From contig CAVQBN010000013.1 of NCBI GenBank assembly GCA_963710735.1, positions 1 to 64,000 of the forward strand: 64,000 nucleotides of DNA. The letters are read 5' to 3'. Source of the stretch: FEN-1297 sp963710735. Its GTDB lineage: Bacteria > Bacteroidota > Ignavibacteria > Ignavibacteriales > Ignavibacteriaceae. Every line of letters starts with the position of its first letter. Positions within the stretch are counted from its first letter, which is position 1. The notes beneath the pieces are model-generated. The model saw nothing but the letters and a program-made list of their open reading frames with translations. It was not told the origin of the DNA and made no database searches. Shown here in pieces: positions 51,340 to 61,538 of the stretch. Position numbers and translations under genes: made by a program.

Positions 51340-52722
51340 TTAATTTGTGGTAATTCTGCTTTGCCAATTACTATCCTGCAGTTCACCCCTTGCTGTAGAA
51401 TGAACCAATTGATAATCTGAAAATCCTGTTAAATCGGCAAACACGAAAATCACACCACCCTGAATTTCATTATAACTCCAAATCTCATAAGGCTTTGTAT
51501 CAATTTCATTTGGGTGACGATCAATTTCACTGGGTTCTCCGTATATCAACAGAATTCTTCCCCTATCGGTCTTCCAGCCAGGCCTATTAAAACTTCCGAA
51601 CTTTTGGTTCGCTTCTTTAACCCTTTTCATATAAGATTGATAATGCTGATAATCCGGTATAGCCGGATTATTTTCACGTTTTTTCCAAAAATGAAATAAG
51701 AAATCTCTTTTAGCTTCAACTGTATGAATTTTAGAATACTGATCTCTTTCCTCGGAAGTAGCTATATACTTTGCCTCGTTAAAAATATTATCACACTCTT
51801 CAAGAGACATTACTCCGAAAGCACTGCCGAGAACTTGAGATTGCTGAGAGTTTGTAGTATCAACTACTTTAATGTCGGGATTGTAAACAAAAAATCTTTT
51901 TGAAGATGCCATCCCAATATTTTTTGTACTATCAATAACAGCTATCCTGATTCTATATGTATCGGTTGGAAATTTATTAATTGGAATTGAGCCTACTTCA
52001 ACTCTTGATGGAATCCCGCCGGCAATATCAACGAGCTTATTAAAAAACAATCTCCCTTTACTGTTAGCAACTATCGTACTTATCTTTAAAGGTTCTTTAG
52101 GTTCACCTTTCATATGCTCATAAACTTCATAGTAATAAAAAACTACGGGAATATTTTCTCCAAATACTAAAGATGGGATAGGCGTAACCTCAAAAGTATT
52201 TTTATAAAAAATTGATGATTTATTCGGGCTGTTTTGTATTATTCTTGAAGCAAGTTGAATATCACTAACTGCTAAACTGTCTTTTTCAAAAGGCTGAACG
52301 TTAAGAATATCACTATAATTCTTTACGTTTTTATCATTAAATTTATCATATGCACTAACATCACAACGATAGTGTCCTGTAGGAAGTACAAAATTTATCA
52401 AACCCACTAAATTTTTCTCTCCCATCTTTGTACTATCTTGAACCGGATATTCCAGCTTCCATTGTTTATTAAGGAAAGGTTTTCCAGTTGCAGTGTCTTT
52501 TATAGAAATATGTAAGATTGCCTCGACATAATGTGATGTATCATTTGACTTTAAAGTAAGTGCGGCTTGATGAAATGAATAATACAGTTCAAAATAATTT
52601 GATGTTGAATCGTATGAAAATTGCGCAAAATCGTAGTCAAACAAATCATTGTTCTGTTGAGAAAAACTTTGCGAGAACATTGAAAAAGAAAGAATAACAA
52701 AGAAGAGTATTTTATATTTCAT
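51340..52722 (-). CDS. GWxTD domain-containing secreted protein 2
   Basis: A 460-residue exported protein (signal peptide about 1-21, ending QSFS). The middle is beta-sandwich-like, as in its paralogue at 16399-17688. The C-terminal GWxTD domain is near 380-445: GWKTDRGRILLIYGEPSEID, RHPNEIDTKPYEIWSY and DLTGFSDYQLVHS. The shared [RK]H-P-x-(D/E)xKPYE-W stretch is the strongest conserved part of both. Function unknown. A good promoter lies at 52836-52864, so it is probably a single-gene unit. Confidence 0.92.
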   Translation of the reverse strand: MKYKILFFVILSFSMFSQSFSQQNNDLFDYDFAQFSYDSTSNYFELYYSFHQAALTLKSNDTSHYVEAILHISIKDTATGKPFLNKQWKLEYPVQDSTKMGEKNLVGLINFVLPTGHYRCDVSAYDKFNDKNVKNYSDILNVQPFEKDSLAVSDIQLASRIIQNSPNKSSIFYKNTFEVTPIPSLVFGENIPVVFYYYEVYEHMKGEPKEPLKISTIVANSKGRLFFNKLVDIAGGIPSRVEVGSIPINKFPTDTYRIRIAVIDSTKNIGMASSKRFFVYNPDIKVVDTTNSQQSQVLGSAFGVMSLEECDNIFNEAKYIATSEERDQYSKIHTVEAKRDFLFHFWKKRENNPAIPDYQHYQSYMKRVKEANQKFGSFNRPGWKTDRGRILLIYGEPSEIDRHPNEIDTKPYEIWSYNEIQGGVIFVFADLTGFSDYQLVHSTARGELQDSNWQSRITTN

Positions 52723-52835
52723 TTTGCAACTTGGCCGTTTGAAGTTAAAAATAAATTTAGATTTTTTATAAAAGCCTTAATAAAAATAATTCAACCTTTT
52801 TATCTATTAAACTTAATTCATACAAAATCACAAAC

Positions 52836-52864
52836 AAAATACCACAACACTTTTTTTTTGTCAA
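52836..52864 (-). promoter_or_regulatory. Sigma-70-like promoter of GWxTD gene 2
   Basis: On the minus strand TTGACA (52859-52864), 17 bp beginning with an A-tract, then TATTTT (52836-52841). The predicted start gives a leader of about 105 bases before the ATG at 52722. Confidence 0.65.
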
Positions 52865-52909
52865 GCATTTAATAGATCAAGGACTAAAAGTAACTTCTAA
52901 TATAGTGGA

Positions 52910-54493
52910 CTATAGTCTAACAGCTGATACATTTTTTACACCATTTATTGCCGAAATAGATTTGACCACCTCTTTATCAATTTCGCTGTCAACATTTATT
53001 ACCGTTAGTGCTTCTTTTCCAACATCAAATCGTCCAAGTGACAAACCTGCAATATTAATTTTTGCATCGGCTAGTATTTTACCAACATTAGCTAACATAC
53101 CGGGTTTATCAATGTTATAGTAAAACAGCATATTCCCTTCGGGCCTAAGTTCAAGATGAAATTTATCAACATGAACAATTCTTATCTCACTATTTCCAAA
53201 AACAGTTCCTGCAAGCAGTCTCTGTTCTTTATCAGTAATAAATTCTACCGAAAGGAGATTAGAATAATTTTGGTTAGCACCGGTTTTAGTTTCATTAACT
53301 AAGATTCCCATTTCCTTTGCCAAAAAAGGTGCATTTATTAAATTTACTCCGGCAGTTAATTTTCTTGAAAGAAAACCTTTAAGGACAGCCGTAGATAAAA
53401 GGGTTGTAGAATTATGAAGCAGCTCCCCGCTAAAGTTAATATTAATATTTTTTAATTGACCTTTATTTAATTGTGAATGCAAGGATCCCAAATTTTCTGC
53501 AAGTCTTACAAAAGGAAATAATTCTTTATTTCCGCCTGACTCAATAGCGGCTGCATTGACTGCTCCTTTCACTCCTTTTTGACTGAATAGATCAACAATT
53601 TGTTCTGCAATCTGGATTGCAACTTTTTCTTGTGCTTCGTCAGTTGAAGCACCCAAATGCGGAGTAGTAACGATTTTAGGATGCTGAATAAATGGACCGG
53701 AATATTCCGGCGGTTCTTTCACATATACATCAAATGCAGCACCGGATACCTTACCGGAATCGAGAGCTTTTACTAAAGCTTCTTCATCAACAATACCGCC
53801 GCGTGCACAATTAATTATTTTAACTCCATCTTTACAATTATTTAACGAAGTTTCTGAAATTAGATTTCTTGTTTCATCAGTTAACGGAACATGTACTGTA
53901 ATTATATCTGATTGTTTGAATAAAGTATCAAGATCAACTAAATTTACTCCTAACTTTGAGGCTACATCTGTTGAAAGAATAGGATCATAACCGATAACAG
54001 TAATTCCAAATGCTTTAGATCGTGTAGCAACTTCACGTCCAATTTTTCCCAACCCTATTATACCAAGAGTTTTTCCATGAAGCTCAGTACCTTTAAATTT
54101 TTTCCTTTCCCACTTACTTGCTCGTAAGGATTGGTTTGCCTGTGCAACATTTCTGCACATCGAAAGCATTAAAGCCATAGTATGTTCCGCAGTAGAAATA
54201 GTATTTCCACCGGGAGTATTCATTACAATAATTCCCTTCCTTGTAGCGGCTTCAAGATTTATATTATCAACTCCGGCACCGGCTCTGCCGATTACTTCCA
54301 TATTATCCATTAATTCAATTAATTCAGGAGTAACCTGAGTATCGCTACGAACAATTAATCCATTATAATCTTTTATAACTTTTTTAATTTCTTCCTTTGG
54401 CATTCCGGGTTTATAAGTAACTTCATAACCTGCATCTTCCAAAATCCCCACACATTTTTTATCAACAGCATCGGTAACAATAATCTTTTTCAT
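52910..54493 (-). CDS. serA: D-3-phosphoglycerate dehydrogenase
   Basis: A 527-residue long-form PGDH, first step of serine synthesis from 3-phosphoglycerate. Domain order: catalytic/NAD core (RAGAGVDNIN, GLGKIGREVATRS, NCARGGIVDE, THPHLGAST-like TPHLGASTDEAQ), an intervening allosteric-type domain (about 320-450), and a C-terminal ACT domain (NIDKPGMLANVGKIL). This is the full architecture, unlike the shorter paralogue at 36104-37294. Confidence 0.96.
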   Translation of the reverse strand: MKKIIVTDAVDKKCVGILEDAGYEVTYKPGMPKEEIKKVIKDYNGLIVRSDTQVTPELIELMDNMEVIGRAGAGVDNINLEAATRKGIIVMNTPGGNTISTAEHTMALMLSMCRNVAQANQSLRASKWERKKFKGTELHGKTLGIIGLGKIGREVATRSKAFGITVIGYDPILSTDVASKLGVNLVDLDTLFKQSDIITVHVPLTDETRNLISETSLNNCKDGVKIINCARGGIVDEEALVKALDSGKVSGAAFDVYVKEPPEYSGPFIQHPKIVTTPHLGASTDEAQEKVAIQIAEQIVDLFSQKGVKGAVNAAAIESGGNKELFPFVRLAENLGSLHSQLNKGQLKNININFSGELLHNSTTLLSTAVLKGFLSRKLTAGVNLINAPFLAKEMGILVNETKTGANQNYSNLLSVEFITDKEQRLLAGTVFGNSEIRIVHVDKFHLELRPEGNMLFYYNIDKPGMLANVGKILADAKINIAGLSLGRFDVGKEALTVINVDSEIDKEVVKSISAINGVKNVSAVRL

Positions 54494-54549
54494 TTCACTC
54501 CAAATGATTAAAAATAGTTAACAAATTTTTAGAATTGTAAAATTAGATT

Positions 54550-54870
54550 TTATATAACAGCATTAAGTTTTTGAACGATATGATTTTTCGGTACTGCCCC
54601 TATAATAGTATCTTTTAATTTACCATCCTTAAAAATTAATAAAGTAGGTATACTCCGGACACCAAATTTTATAGAAGTTTGTTGATTTTCATCTACATCT
54701 AATTTCCCTACTTTTATTTTTCCTTCGTATTCATTTGCAAGCTCTTCAACAATAGGAGCAATCATTCTGCAAGGACCGCACCATACAGCCCAAAAATCTA
54801 TTAATACCGGTTTATCCGATTTAATTACTTCTGTTTCAAAATTATCGTCTGATAGTGTAATAGGTTTCAT
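54550..54870 (-). CDS. trxA: Thioredoxin
   Basis: A 106-residue thioredoxin with WCGPC at residues 30-34 (FWAVWCGPCRMIAP), the buried Asp region LIDFW, cis-Pro in SIPTLL, and GAVPKN near the end. I start at MKPITLSDD: AAAGGG lies at a proper distance, the length is canonical, and a longer frame would run into the upstream reductase gene. Confidence 0.96.
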   Translation of the reverse strand: MKPITLSDDNFETEVIKSDKPVLIDFWAVWCGPCRMIAPIVEELANEYEGKIKVGKLDVDENQQTSIKFGVRSIPTLLIFKDGKLKDTIIGAVPKNHIVQKLNAVI

Positions 54871-54889
54871 TTCAATCCCTTTAGTTAAA

Positions 54890-55735
54890 TTAAATATTAA
54901 TAATAGTTTTATCTTCGGATTCCCCTTGCCCAACAAAGCTTATAACATCTTCACCGCCATCTGCATGAATCAAACCGCCGGAAATCCATTCTCCGCCATC
55001 CTGGCAAAGCAGCGAGATTACTTTTGCAACATCTTCGGGTGTTGTTAATCTGTTCCTTGGATTTTTTCTTCTTGCTACTTCAATCATTGGAATATTCCCG
55101 GGAATTTTTCTTAACGCAGGTGTGTCTGTAACACCGGCCATTATTGCATTAGCTGCAATTTCAAGATCACCTAATTCTGTAGAAAGCTGACGAATATGTG
55201 ACTCTAAAGATGCTTTCGCTGCAGACACTGCACCATAAAATGGTATCGCAGAATGACCTCCAGAACTAGTCATTGCAAAAATTCTGCCTTTGCGAACAAA
55301 TAAATCGTTGAGTACAAGATCCTGAACCCAGTAAACTAAAGAATGAGCCATAACATCTAGTGTCATTTCCATTTGGGCTTTTGTTATAGCTTCGTTTTTA
55401 TTTGCAGAAACAAAAGGTTTTAAAGATCCAAAAGCAAGCGAATGAATTAGGATTTTAACAATCGGTGAACCCTTTGCCATTGATTTGATTTCAGTGACTA
55501 TTTCCCCTCTTTTAACTGCGTCTGCAGCATTAACATTAAAGAATTTACATTTTGAACCGTAAGATTCAATTTGATCTATAATTTTTTCAACATTGGGCAT
55601 GGTAGCCTGACGATCAAGATGAATACCGAAGATGTTATACCCATCCTCAGCTAGTTTTAAAGCAGAAGCCGCTCCAAAACCCGAGGAAGCTCCAAGTATA
55701 AGTGCCCAATAATTCTTATTTTCTTCCCTGTTCAT
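54890..55735 (-). CDS. Enoyl-ACP reductase-like SDR (FabI/FabL type)
   Basis: A 281-residue Rossmann-fold reductase: GASSGFGAASALKLAEDGYN at the NAD(P) site and a catalytic Tyr-x6-Lys (YGAVSAAK) rather than the usual Tyr-x3-Lys. That spacing is the mark of enoyl-ACP reductases FabI and FabL; the SSGGHSAIPFY surroundings favour FabL. It would do the last step of fatty-acid elongation. No other fab gene is adjacent, so another SDR role is possible. The start is the ATG after AAAGGATG; a GTG sits just before it. Confidence 0.75.
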   Translation of the reverse strand: MNREENKNYWALILGASSGFGAASALKLAEDGYNIFGIHLDRQATMPNVEKIIDQIESYGSKCKFFNVNAADAVKRGEIVTEIKSMAKGSPIVKILIHSLAFGSLKPFVSANKNEAITKAQMEMTLDVMAHSLVYWVQDLVLNDLFVRKGRIFAMTSSGGHSAIPFYGAVSAAKASLESHIRQLSTELGDLEIAANAIMAGVTDTPALRKIPGNIPMIEVARRKNPRNRLTTPEDVAKVISLLCQDGGEWISGGLIHADGGEDVISFVGQGESEDKTIINI

Positions 55736-55777
55736 CACTTATTCATCCTTTAGCTCTTTAATAAAATTGAGGGCTGA

Positions 55778-55806
55778 AAATTACAAAAATGGAGTAAGTT
55801 AAACAA
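55778..55806 (-). promoter_or_regulatory. Possible promoter of the enoyl-ACP reductase gene
   Basis: On the minus strand TTGTTT (55801-55806), 17 bp, TAATTT (55778-55783), about 35 bases before the ATG. The spacing is right and the hexamers are partial matches. Confidence 0.4.
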
Positions 55807-55959
55807 CATTGCTTCGCTTTGATTGAAATGAATAACTTATGTTAATACCTATATGTGAATACGATCAATATAAAATATTTAATGAATCAAAATTAGTCAG
55901 TGTTTTGAATATTTATCAGATTCTTATGATAGAATCAAATTTGAATAAAAATAGCTCTA

Positions 55960-58900
55960 TTATTTTTTTAATATAGAAACTGAATCTTCGCCTAACAAAC
56001 TTGTAATAGAATGCATAAACTCATTAGAAGGATTTATGCGGTAGCTTTTAATGAAAAATAACCTTGGAGAAGAACCATTATCTTCTAAATGTAAAAATAG
56101 AGGGATATTACCTTTATATTTTTTGATAATTTCTTTTAATTCAGTTATTCTATTTAAGTTATATTTTTCTTTATTAAAAATGATTTTTACACTTTGAATA
56201 AATTTTTCTCTCGCTTCTTCAAGAGGAAAAACATCATCGATATGCAATTTAATTGCGTCGCCGCTGCTTTCCGGTCGTCCAACAATAAATACGCACTTTT
56301 CTTCCTGAAGATACTGCCCGCATTTTTCATAAATTTTGGAAAACATTAAAGCTTCGCAAGAGCCGGAAAAATCATCCAAAGTTAAGAACGCCATGGTCCT
56401 TTCGGACTTATCTATCTTGGTTTTAAGTGCAGTAATTACACCGCATGCTTTTACTGAATCATTAGTTTCTTCCAGTTCTTCTGTTTCACCTAAATGGATA
56501 GTCGCAAAATTTTTATATTCAACTTCAAATTTATTTAGCGGATGCCCGGTAATATAAAAGCCGGTAACCTCTCTTTCTTTTGCCAGCCTTTCTTCATACG
56601 ACCAAGGAAGAATGTTCGGTAATTCCGGCTCTGAGATTTTAAAATCTTCCTCAATTCCTCCAAATAAACTATTCTCAGCAACCAAGGTTGAGTTACGCGC
56701 TTTATGCCCAAATTCCAAAGCAGTTTCTACAGAAGCAAACATCTGTGCTCTATTATTAGTAATTGAATCAAAAGCACCGGCAAGTACTAATCCTTCAAGT
56801 GATCTCTTATTAACAATCCTTGTATCTACATTTGAACAAAAATCAAAAACACTTGAAAAATTTCTTCCCAGTGAATTTTTTGCAGTAATAATTTCTTCCA
56901 CTGCTGAAATTCCAACATTTTTAATTGCCGACATACCAAATCTTATTTTCCCATCCTCAACATCAAAATAAACAGAAGGGCTGTTTACATCCGGAGGTAG
57001 AACTTCAATTTTGAGCTTTCTGCAATCTTCAAGAAAATTTGTAACCTTATTTGTATTACCGAATTCATTAGTCAAGTTGGCCGCTAAAAACTCGGCAGTA
57101 TAATGTGCTTTAAGATATGCGGTTTGATATGCTACGAAACTGTACGCAACGGAGTGACTCTTATTAAATCCGTAATTTGCAAACTTATCAATTGCATCAA
57201 AAATTTCCACGGCAATTTTTTTAGAGATATTATTTTTAGTCGCACCTTCAACAAATTTTTCTTTCTGTTCTGCCATTGCGGCTAAATCTTTTTTACCCAT
57301 CGCTCTTCGCAAAATATCGGCTTCGGCTAAACTCATTCCGCCGACTTTATTAGCAATCTGGATAACTTGTTCTTGATAAACAATTATTCCATAGGTTTCT
57401 TTTAATATGGGTTCTAAAATAGGATGAAGATATTCAACCGATTTAACTCCAAATTTTCTATCAATAAAATCGTCAATAAATTCCATTGGGCCTGGCCGGT
57501 ACAAAGCATTCATTGCGGAAAGGTCATTTAGACTTGTAGCCTTCAGCTTTTTCAGATATTCTCTCATCGGGCCAGATTCAAATTGAAATACGCCGGTTGT
57601 TTGACCTTTAGAGAAAAGTTGGAATGTTTTTTCATCATCAAGCGGAACATTATCTATATCAATATCAACGTTATGATTTTTCTTGATTAAATCGAGAGCA
57701 TCACGAATAATAGTTAAAGTACGAAGACCGAGAAAATCCATCTTAAGTAATCCGGCATTTTCAATCTCCTTCATATTGAATTGTGTAACGATATCTGTTT
57801 GAGCAACTGCATTTGCCAGAGGAACATAATTACTTACGTCATCCGGGGTAATTACAACACCAGCCGCATGTTTTGACGAATTACGGTTCATACCCTCTAG
57901 AACCTTTGCATATTTTATAAGGTTTTGTATCTCAGGTTCTTTGGGGTCTTGCAGCCATCTTAATTCAGGTACTTCTTTTATGGCCTGGTCTATGGAAAAT
58001 ACTTTTCCGAATTTTGAAGGTATATATTTTGTAATTTTATTAACGGTTGGAATCGGAATTTTTAATACACGTGCAACATCTCTGATAACTGCTTTTGATG
58101 AGAGCCTGTTAAAAGTGATAATCTGACTGACACATTCATTTCCGTATTTTTGACGGACATAATCTATAACTTCACCTCTCTTATCATCAGCAAAATCGAC
58201 ATCAATATCAGGCATTGATTTTCGTGCCGGATTAAGAAAACGTTCAAATAGAAGATTATATTTTAAAGGATTTATATTTGTTATCCCCAAAGCAAAAGCA
58301 ACCAAACTGCCTGCTGCACTTCCTCTTCCAGGTCCAACAGGAATATTCATTTTCTTTGAAGAATTAATAAAATCTTGTACAATTAAAAAGTAGCCGGCAA
58401 AACCCATTTTTTTAATAGTATCTATTTCGAAATTGAAACGCTCGTCAACTTCGGATGTAATATCTTTTATTTTTTTATGAAGGCCTTCAATAGCTAAAAG
58501 CTCAAAATATTCTTCAAGAGTTTTTGCCGAAGAATCTTTTGGAATTGGAAAGACGGGGAAAAGATGACCTTCAAAATCTAGGTTAAGGTCAATTTTAGAA
58601 TCTATCTCAAGTGTATTTTCAATAGCTCCTTTATAATTTTTAAAGAGCTTAATCATTTCATCAGAAGATTTAAAATATACCTGATCAGTTCCATATCGTA
58701 ATTGCCTATAATCGGTTCCGTTTTTATCCGATAAAAGCAAAAGGATATTATGTGCAATTGCATGGTCCGGTTCAATGTAATGACAATCGTTTGTAGCGAC
58801 TAATTTTATTCCCAGTTCTTTTGAAAGCTTTGGCATTCCTTCCAGAACCGGTTTTTCAACTTCCATGTTATGGTCTTGAATTTCCAGATAAAAATCTTCA

Positions 58901-59424
58901 TCAAATATATCTTTATAAGTTTTTGCTATTTCGCGAGCTTTATCATAATTATTATTAATTAAATGCGGTGCAATAATTCCGCCGGCGCAAGCTGATGTAC
59001 AAACTAATCCTTCGCGGTATTTTCTTAAAAGCTCCAAATCTATTCGAGGTTTATAATAAAATCCCTCTGTATGTCCTAAGGTAGAAAGTTTTGAAAGATT
59101 TTTGTAGCCTTGTTTATCTTTCGCTAATAATATTAAATGATTATAATGTTTAGATCTTTTTCTGCCGTTGCCTTCTTCGCTTTTGCCTTTGTCAAATCTG
59201 CTCCCCTCAGAAACGACATAAGCTTCCATTCCTACAATTGGTTTGATTCCTTCTTTTTTAGCTTTCTTATAAAATTCAGCAATTCCATACATTACGCCGT
59301 GATCGGTTAATGCAACCGATTTCATGTTATTTTTTTTAGCAGCTTTTACGAGTCCATCAACTGTGCAGGCGCCATCCTGTAAACTGTAATGTGTGTGGTT
59401 ATGTAAATGAATGAAATCCGACAT
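55960..59424 (-). CDS. dnaE: DNA polymerase III subunit alpha
   Basis: A 1154-residue replicative polymerase. The N-terminal PHP domain opens HLHNHTHYSLQDGA and ALTDHGVMYG. The polymerase core has GPGRGSAAGS near residue 370 and the metal-binding aspartates in PDIDVDF near 410, then YRPGPMEFI, GIIVYQEQV and GFNKSHSVAYS. A tandem HhH and an OB domain (KACGVITALKTKI) end the protein. The intact PHP histidines HxHxH fit a metal-binding PHP. Length is typical. Confidence 0.98.
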   Translation of the reverse strand: MSDFIHLHNHTHYSLQDGACTVDGLVKAAKKNNMKSVALTDHGVMYGIAEFYKKAKKEGIKPIVGMEAYVVSEGSRFDKGKSEEGNGRKRSKHYNHLILLAKDKQGYKNLSKLSTLGHTEGFYYKPRIDLELLRKYREGLVCTSACAGGIIAPHLINNNYDKAREIAKTYKDIFDEDFYLEIQDHNMEVEKPVLEGMPKLSKELGIKLVATNDCHYIEPDHAIAHNILLLLSDKNGTDYRQLRYGTDQVYFKSSDEMIKLFKNYKGAIENTLEIDSKIDLNLDFEGHLFPVFPIPKDSSAKTLEEYFELLAIEGLHKKIKDITSEVDERFNFEIDTIKKMGFAGYFLIVQDFINSSKKMNIPVGPGRGSAAGSLVAFALGITNINPLKYNLLFERFLNPARKSMPDIDVDFADDKRGEVIDYVRQKYGNECVSQIITFNRLSSKAVIRDVARVLKIPIPTVNKITKYIPSKFGKVFSIDQAIKEVPELRWLQDPKEPEIQNLIKYAKVLEGMNRNSSKHAAGVVITPDDVSNYVPLANAVAQTDIVTQFNMKEIENAGLLKMDFLGLRTLTIIRDALDLIKKNHNVDIDIDNVPLDDEKTFQLFSKGQTTGVFQFESGPMREYLKKLKATSLNDLSAMNALYRPGPMEFIDDFIDRKFGVKSVEYLHPILEPILKETYGIIVYQEQVIQIANKVGGMSLAEADILRRAMGKKDLAAMAEQKEKFVEGATKNNISKKIAVEIFDAIDKFANYGFNKSHSVAYSFVAYQTAYLKAHYTAEFLAANLTNEFGNTNKVTNFLEDCRKLKIEVLPPDVNSPSVYFDVEDGKIRFGMSAIKNVGISAVEEIITAKNSLGRNFSSVFDFCSNVDTRIVNKRSLEGLVLAGAFDSITNNRAQMFASVETALEFGHKARNSTLVAENSLFGGIEEDFKISEPELPNILPWSYEERLAKEREVTGFYITGHPLNKFEVEYKNFATIHLGETEELEETNDSVKACGVITALKTKIDKSERTMAFLTLDDFSGSCEALMFSKIYEKCGQYLQEEKCVFIVGRPESSGDAIKLHIDDVFPLEEAREKFIQSVKIIFNKEKYNLNRITELKEIIKKYKGNIPLFLHLEDNGSSPRLFFIKSYRINPSNEFMHSITSLLGEDSVSILKK

Positions 59425-59558
59425 GAAATTTTTTCCTAACTAAATCAAAAAGCCATATATCTGTTTTGCGAAAAGTTTTAAATGTGTGTTTGAAGTTTAA
59501 AAAAAATAAAGGGCTAAATACAAATTAATAATTATAATGTTGACTCTAAGTTTTTTAA

Positions 59559-60017
59559 CTATCTTTGCCCGGTGTGCCCAAAACCACCGGAACCTCTCGA
59601 GCTTGAATTTAGGTCATCTGATTCTATTATGTTGCCGATATAAACTTTTGATACTACAATTTGTGCAATCCTATCGCCTCTGGATATTTTAAACTGTTCT
59701 TTGCTGAAGTTTATTAAAATAATTTTTACTTCGCCGCGATAATCGGAATCAATTGTACCGGGAGAATTTAATACACCAATTCCATATTTTGCAGCCAAAC
59801 CGCTTCTCGGCCTAACCTGAATTTCGTAGCCAGCAGGTATTTCGACTGAAAGATTTGTCGGCACTAAAATAACTTGACCTGGTTCTATTATTAATTCATC
59901 TTCAATTGCTGCCCGGATGTCCATTCCCGAGCTGCCTGTGGTAGAATATGATGGTAGCGGAATGTCACTATAATTACCGTTTAATCTTTTAACTTTTATT
60001 GGGATTTGTTCTATCAT
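59559..60017 (-). CDS. dut: dUTP diphosphatase
   Basis: A 152-residue trimeric dUTPase. All five motifs are visible: SGMDIRA, RPRSGLAAKYGI, NSPGTIDSDYRGEV, RGDRIAQIVV and the C-terminal RGSGGFGHTG. It removes dUTP and supplies dUMP. It lies 17 bp after the flippase gene and upstream of dnaE. Confidence 0.98.
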   Translation of the reverse strand: MIEQIPIKVKRLNGNYSDIPLPSYSTTGSSGMDIRAAIEDELIIEPGQVILVPTNLSVEIPAGYEIQVRPRSGLAAKYGIGVLNSPGTIDSDYRGEVKIILINFSKEQFKISRGDRIAQIVVSKVYIGNIIESDDLNSSSRGSGGFGHTGQR

Positions 60018-60034
60018 TAAAAACCTTATAATTA

Positions 60035-61501
60035 TTAGCTTTTATTCTTTGCATTTAAAAATCGTTTTCTTAAAAACATAATTTCTTCTTTGCCTATATT
60101 AAAAATTCCAAGCAGTATAAAAAATAAGAGAAGCATTAGAAATTTGTTAAGAAGAGAAATATATCCGCCGAATATTTGCACATAATATATAATTCCGACA
60201 ATTGAAATTGAAATAAATATTTTCCCTATCTTAGCAAACTCATATTCAATCCGGTAAAATTTTTGAGTTACAATGTAATACCCTATCGACATAACAAGAT
60301 ATGCTGCCAGCGTGGCTAAGGCCGCACCCATAATATTTAGGATTGGAATTAGAATTATACACAAAACAATATTTACCGTAGCACCTATCCCGGTCATCAT
60401 CGGCACGTAAAGGCTTTTTTCCTTAATATAAATTCCGGCGGTGAATATTACATATAAGCCGTTAAACAAATATGCAAAAAGTATTATGGGAACTATATTC
60501 AGTCCGCTGAGATATGCTTTGCCAATGACAGAATGCCCTAGTATACGAAATTGTGCCAAATCGGAAATGAATAACGAAAGCACAACTAGAATTATACTTG
60601 CGACCAAAGTAAAATATGTAAGAACTTTGGCAAAAATTTCTTTAGCATTTTTTTCCTCTGCATTTTGTAAAAAGAATGGCTGCCAGGCATATTGAAACAT
60701 ATTGACGAACAGCAGCATAAAGATGCCTAGTTTGTAGTTCGCACTATATAAACCTGAAGTACTTAGATCGGTTAAGTGGGTAAGAATCGGCCTGTCTATG
60801 CCTTGAATTAACATAGCCGCTAATCCGGCCGGGAAATATGGCAGACCAAATTTTAATAGTCTTCTTAAAAGAATTTTATTAATCTTAAACCTGAAACTTT
60901 TTAAAATAGATGGGAATAACAATAAAAACGATACCGCTGATGCTGCAAGATTACTTACAAAGACAGCTTCAATTCCCCATTTCAATTTTAAAATCAAAAA
61001 TAAATTTAGAAAAACATTAACTACAATATTAATTACCTTAAATGTTGCAAACTTTTTTGCCTTATGTTCAAGCCTAAGTTTAATAAAAGGAAGAACACTT
61101 ATAGCATCAAAGAAGAGAATAGGCCCGGCAAGATATATTAAGTAATAAAAATCCGATGGGACATCCAGGAGCCAATAAATTGGGGCTTTAAGCAGCATTA
61201 AAACACTGGTAAGCACCAAAGCAACACTAAAGACGGAGAGAAACGGCGTAGAGAAATTATCTTTATCATCTCCTATTACCGGCACCGAAGCAAACTTGAG
61301 AAAAGCAGCGTCCATTCCATAAATTAATACAACATTAAAAACAGCTATAAAAATGTAAAGGTTTGAATAAACACCGAAATCTTTTGTTGTAAATACGTGT
61401 GTGTAAAAAGGGACTAAGAGAAATGTAAGGAATCTCCCTACTATAGTACTTATTCCATAAATTGCAGTATCTTTTGTAAGCTGTTTTAATTTATCGAACA
61501 T
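60035..61501 (-). CDS. Polysaccharide flippase (Wzx/MATE-like, MVF superfamily)
   Basis: A 488-residue inner-membrane protein with about 14 hydrophobic helices. It opens KQLTKDTAIYGISTIVGRFLT and continues FLLVPFYTHVFTTKDFGVYS, the hallmark of polysaccharide biosynthesis/oligosaccharide flippases. It likely moves undecaprenyl-linked glycan units across the membrane. A probable sugar transferase C-terminus lies at the right edge, but the genes between are not polysaccharide genes. Confidence 0.92.
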   Translation of the reverse strand: MFDKLKQLTKDTAIYGISTIVGRFLTFLLVPFYTHVFTTKDFGVYSNLYIFIAVFNVVLIYGMDAAFLKFASVPVIGDDKDNFSTPFLSVFSVALVLTSVLMLLKAPIYWLLDVPSDFYYLIYLAGPILFFDAISVLPFIKLRLEHKAKKFATFKVINIVVNVFLNLFLILKLKWGIEAVFVSNLAASAVSFLLLFPSILKSFRFKINKILLRRLLKFGLPYFPAGLAAMLIQGIDRPILTHLTDLSTSGLYSANYKLGIFMLLFVNMFQYAWQPFFLQNAEEKNAKEIFAKVLTYFTLVASIILVVLSLFISDLAQFRILGHSVIGKAYLSGLNIVPIILFAYLFNGLYVIFTAGIYIKEKSLYVPMMTGIGATVNIVLCIILIPILNIMGAALATLAAYLVMSIGYYIVTQKFYRIEYEFAKIGKIFISISIVGIIYYVQIFGGYISLLNKFLMLLLFFILLGIFNIGKEEIMFLRKRFLNAKNKS

Positions 61502-61538
61502 TATATTAATTAAAAATCATCCTTCTTCAAGAAAAAAA

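Noticed and set aside
55862..55940. Terminator after dnaE (GATTC/GAATC hairpin)
   Set aside because: Only a 5-bp AT-rich stem with a large loop and no T-run.
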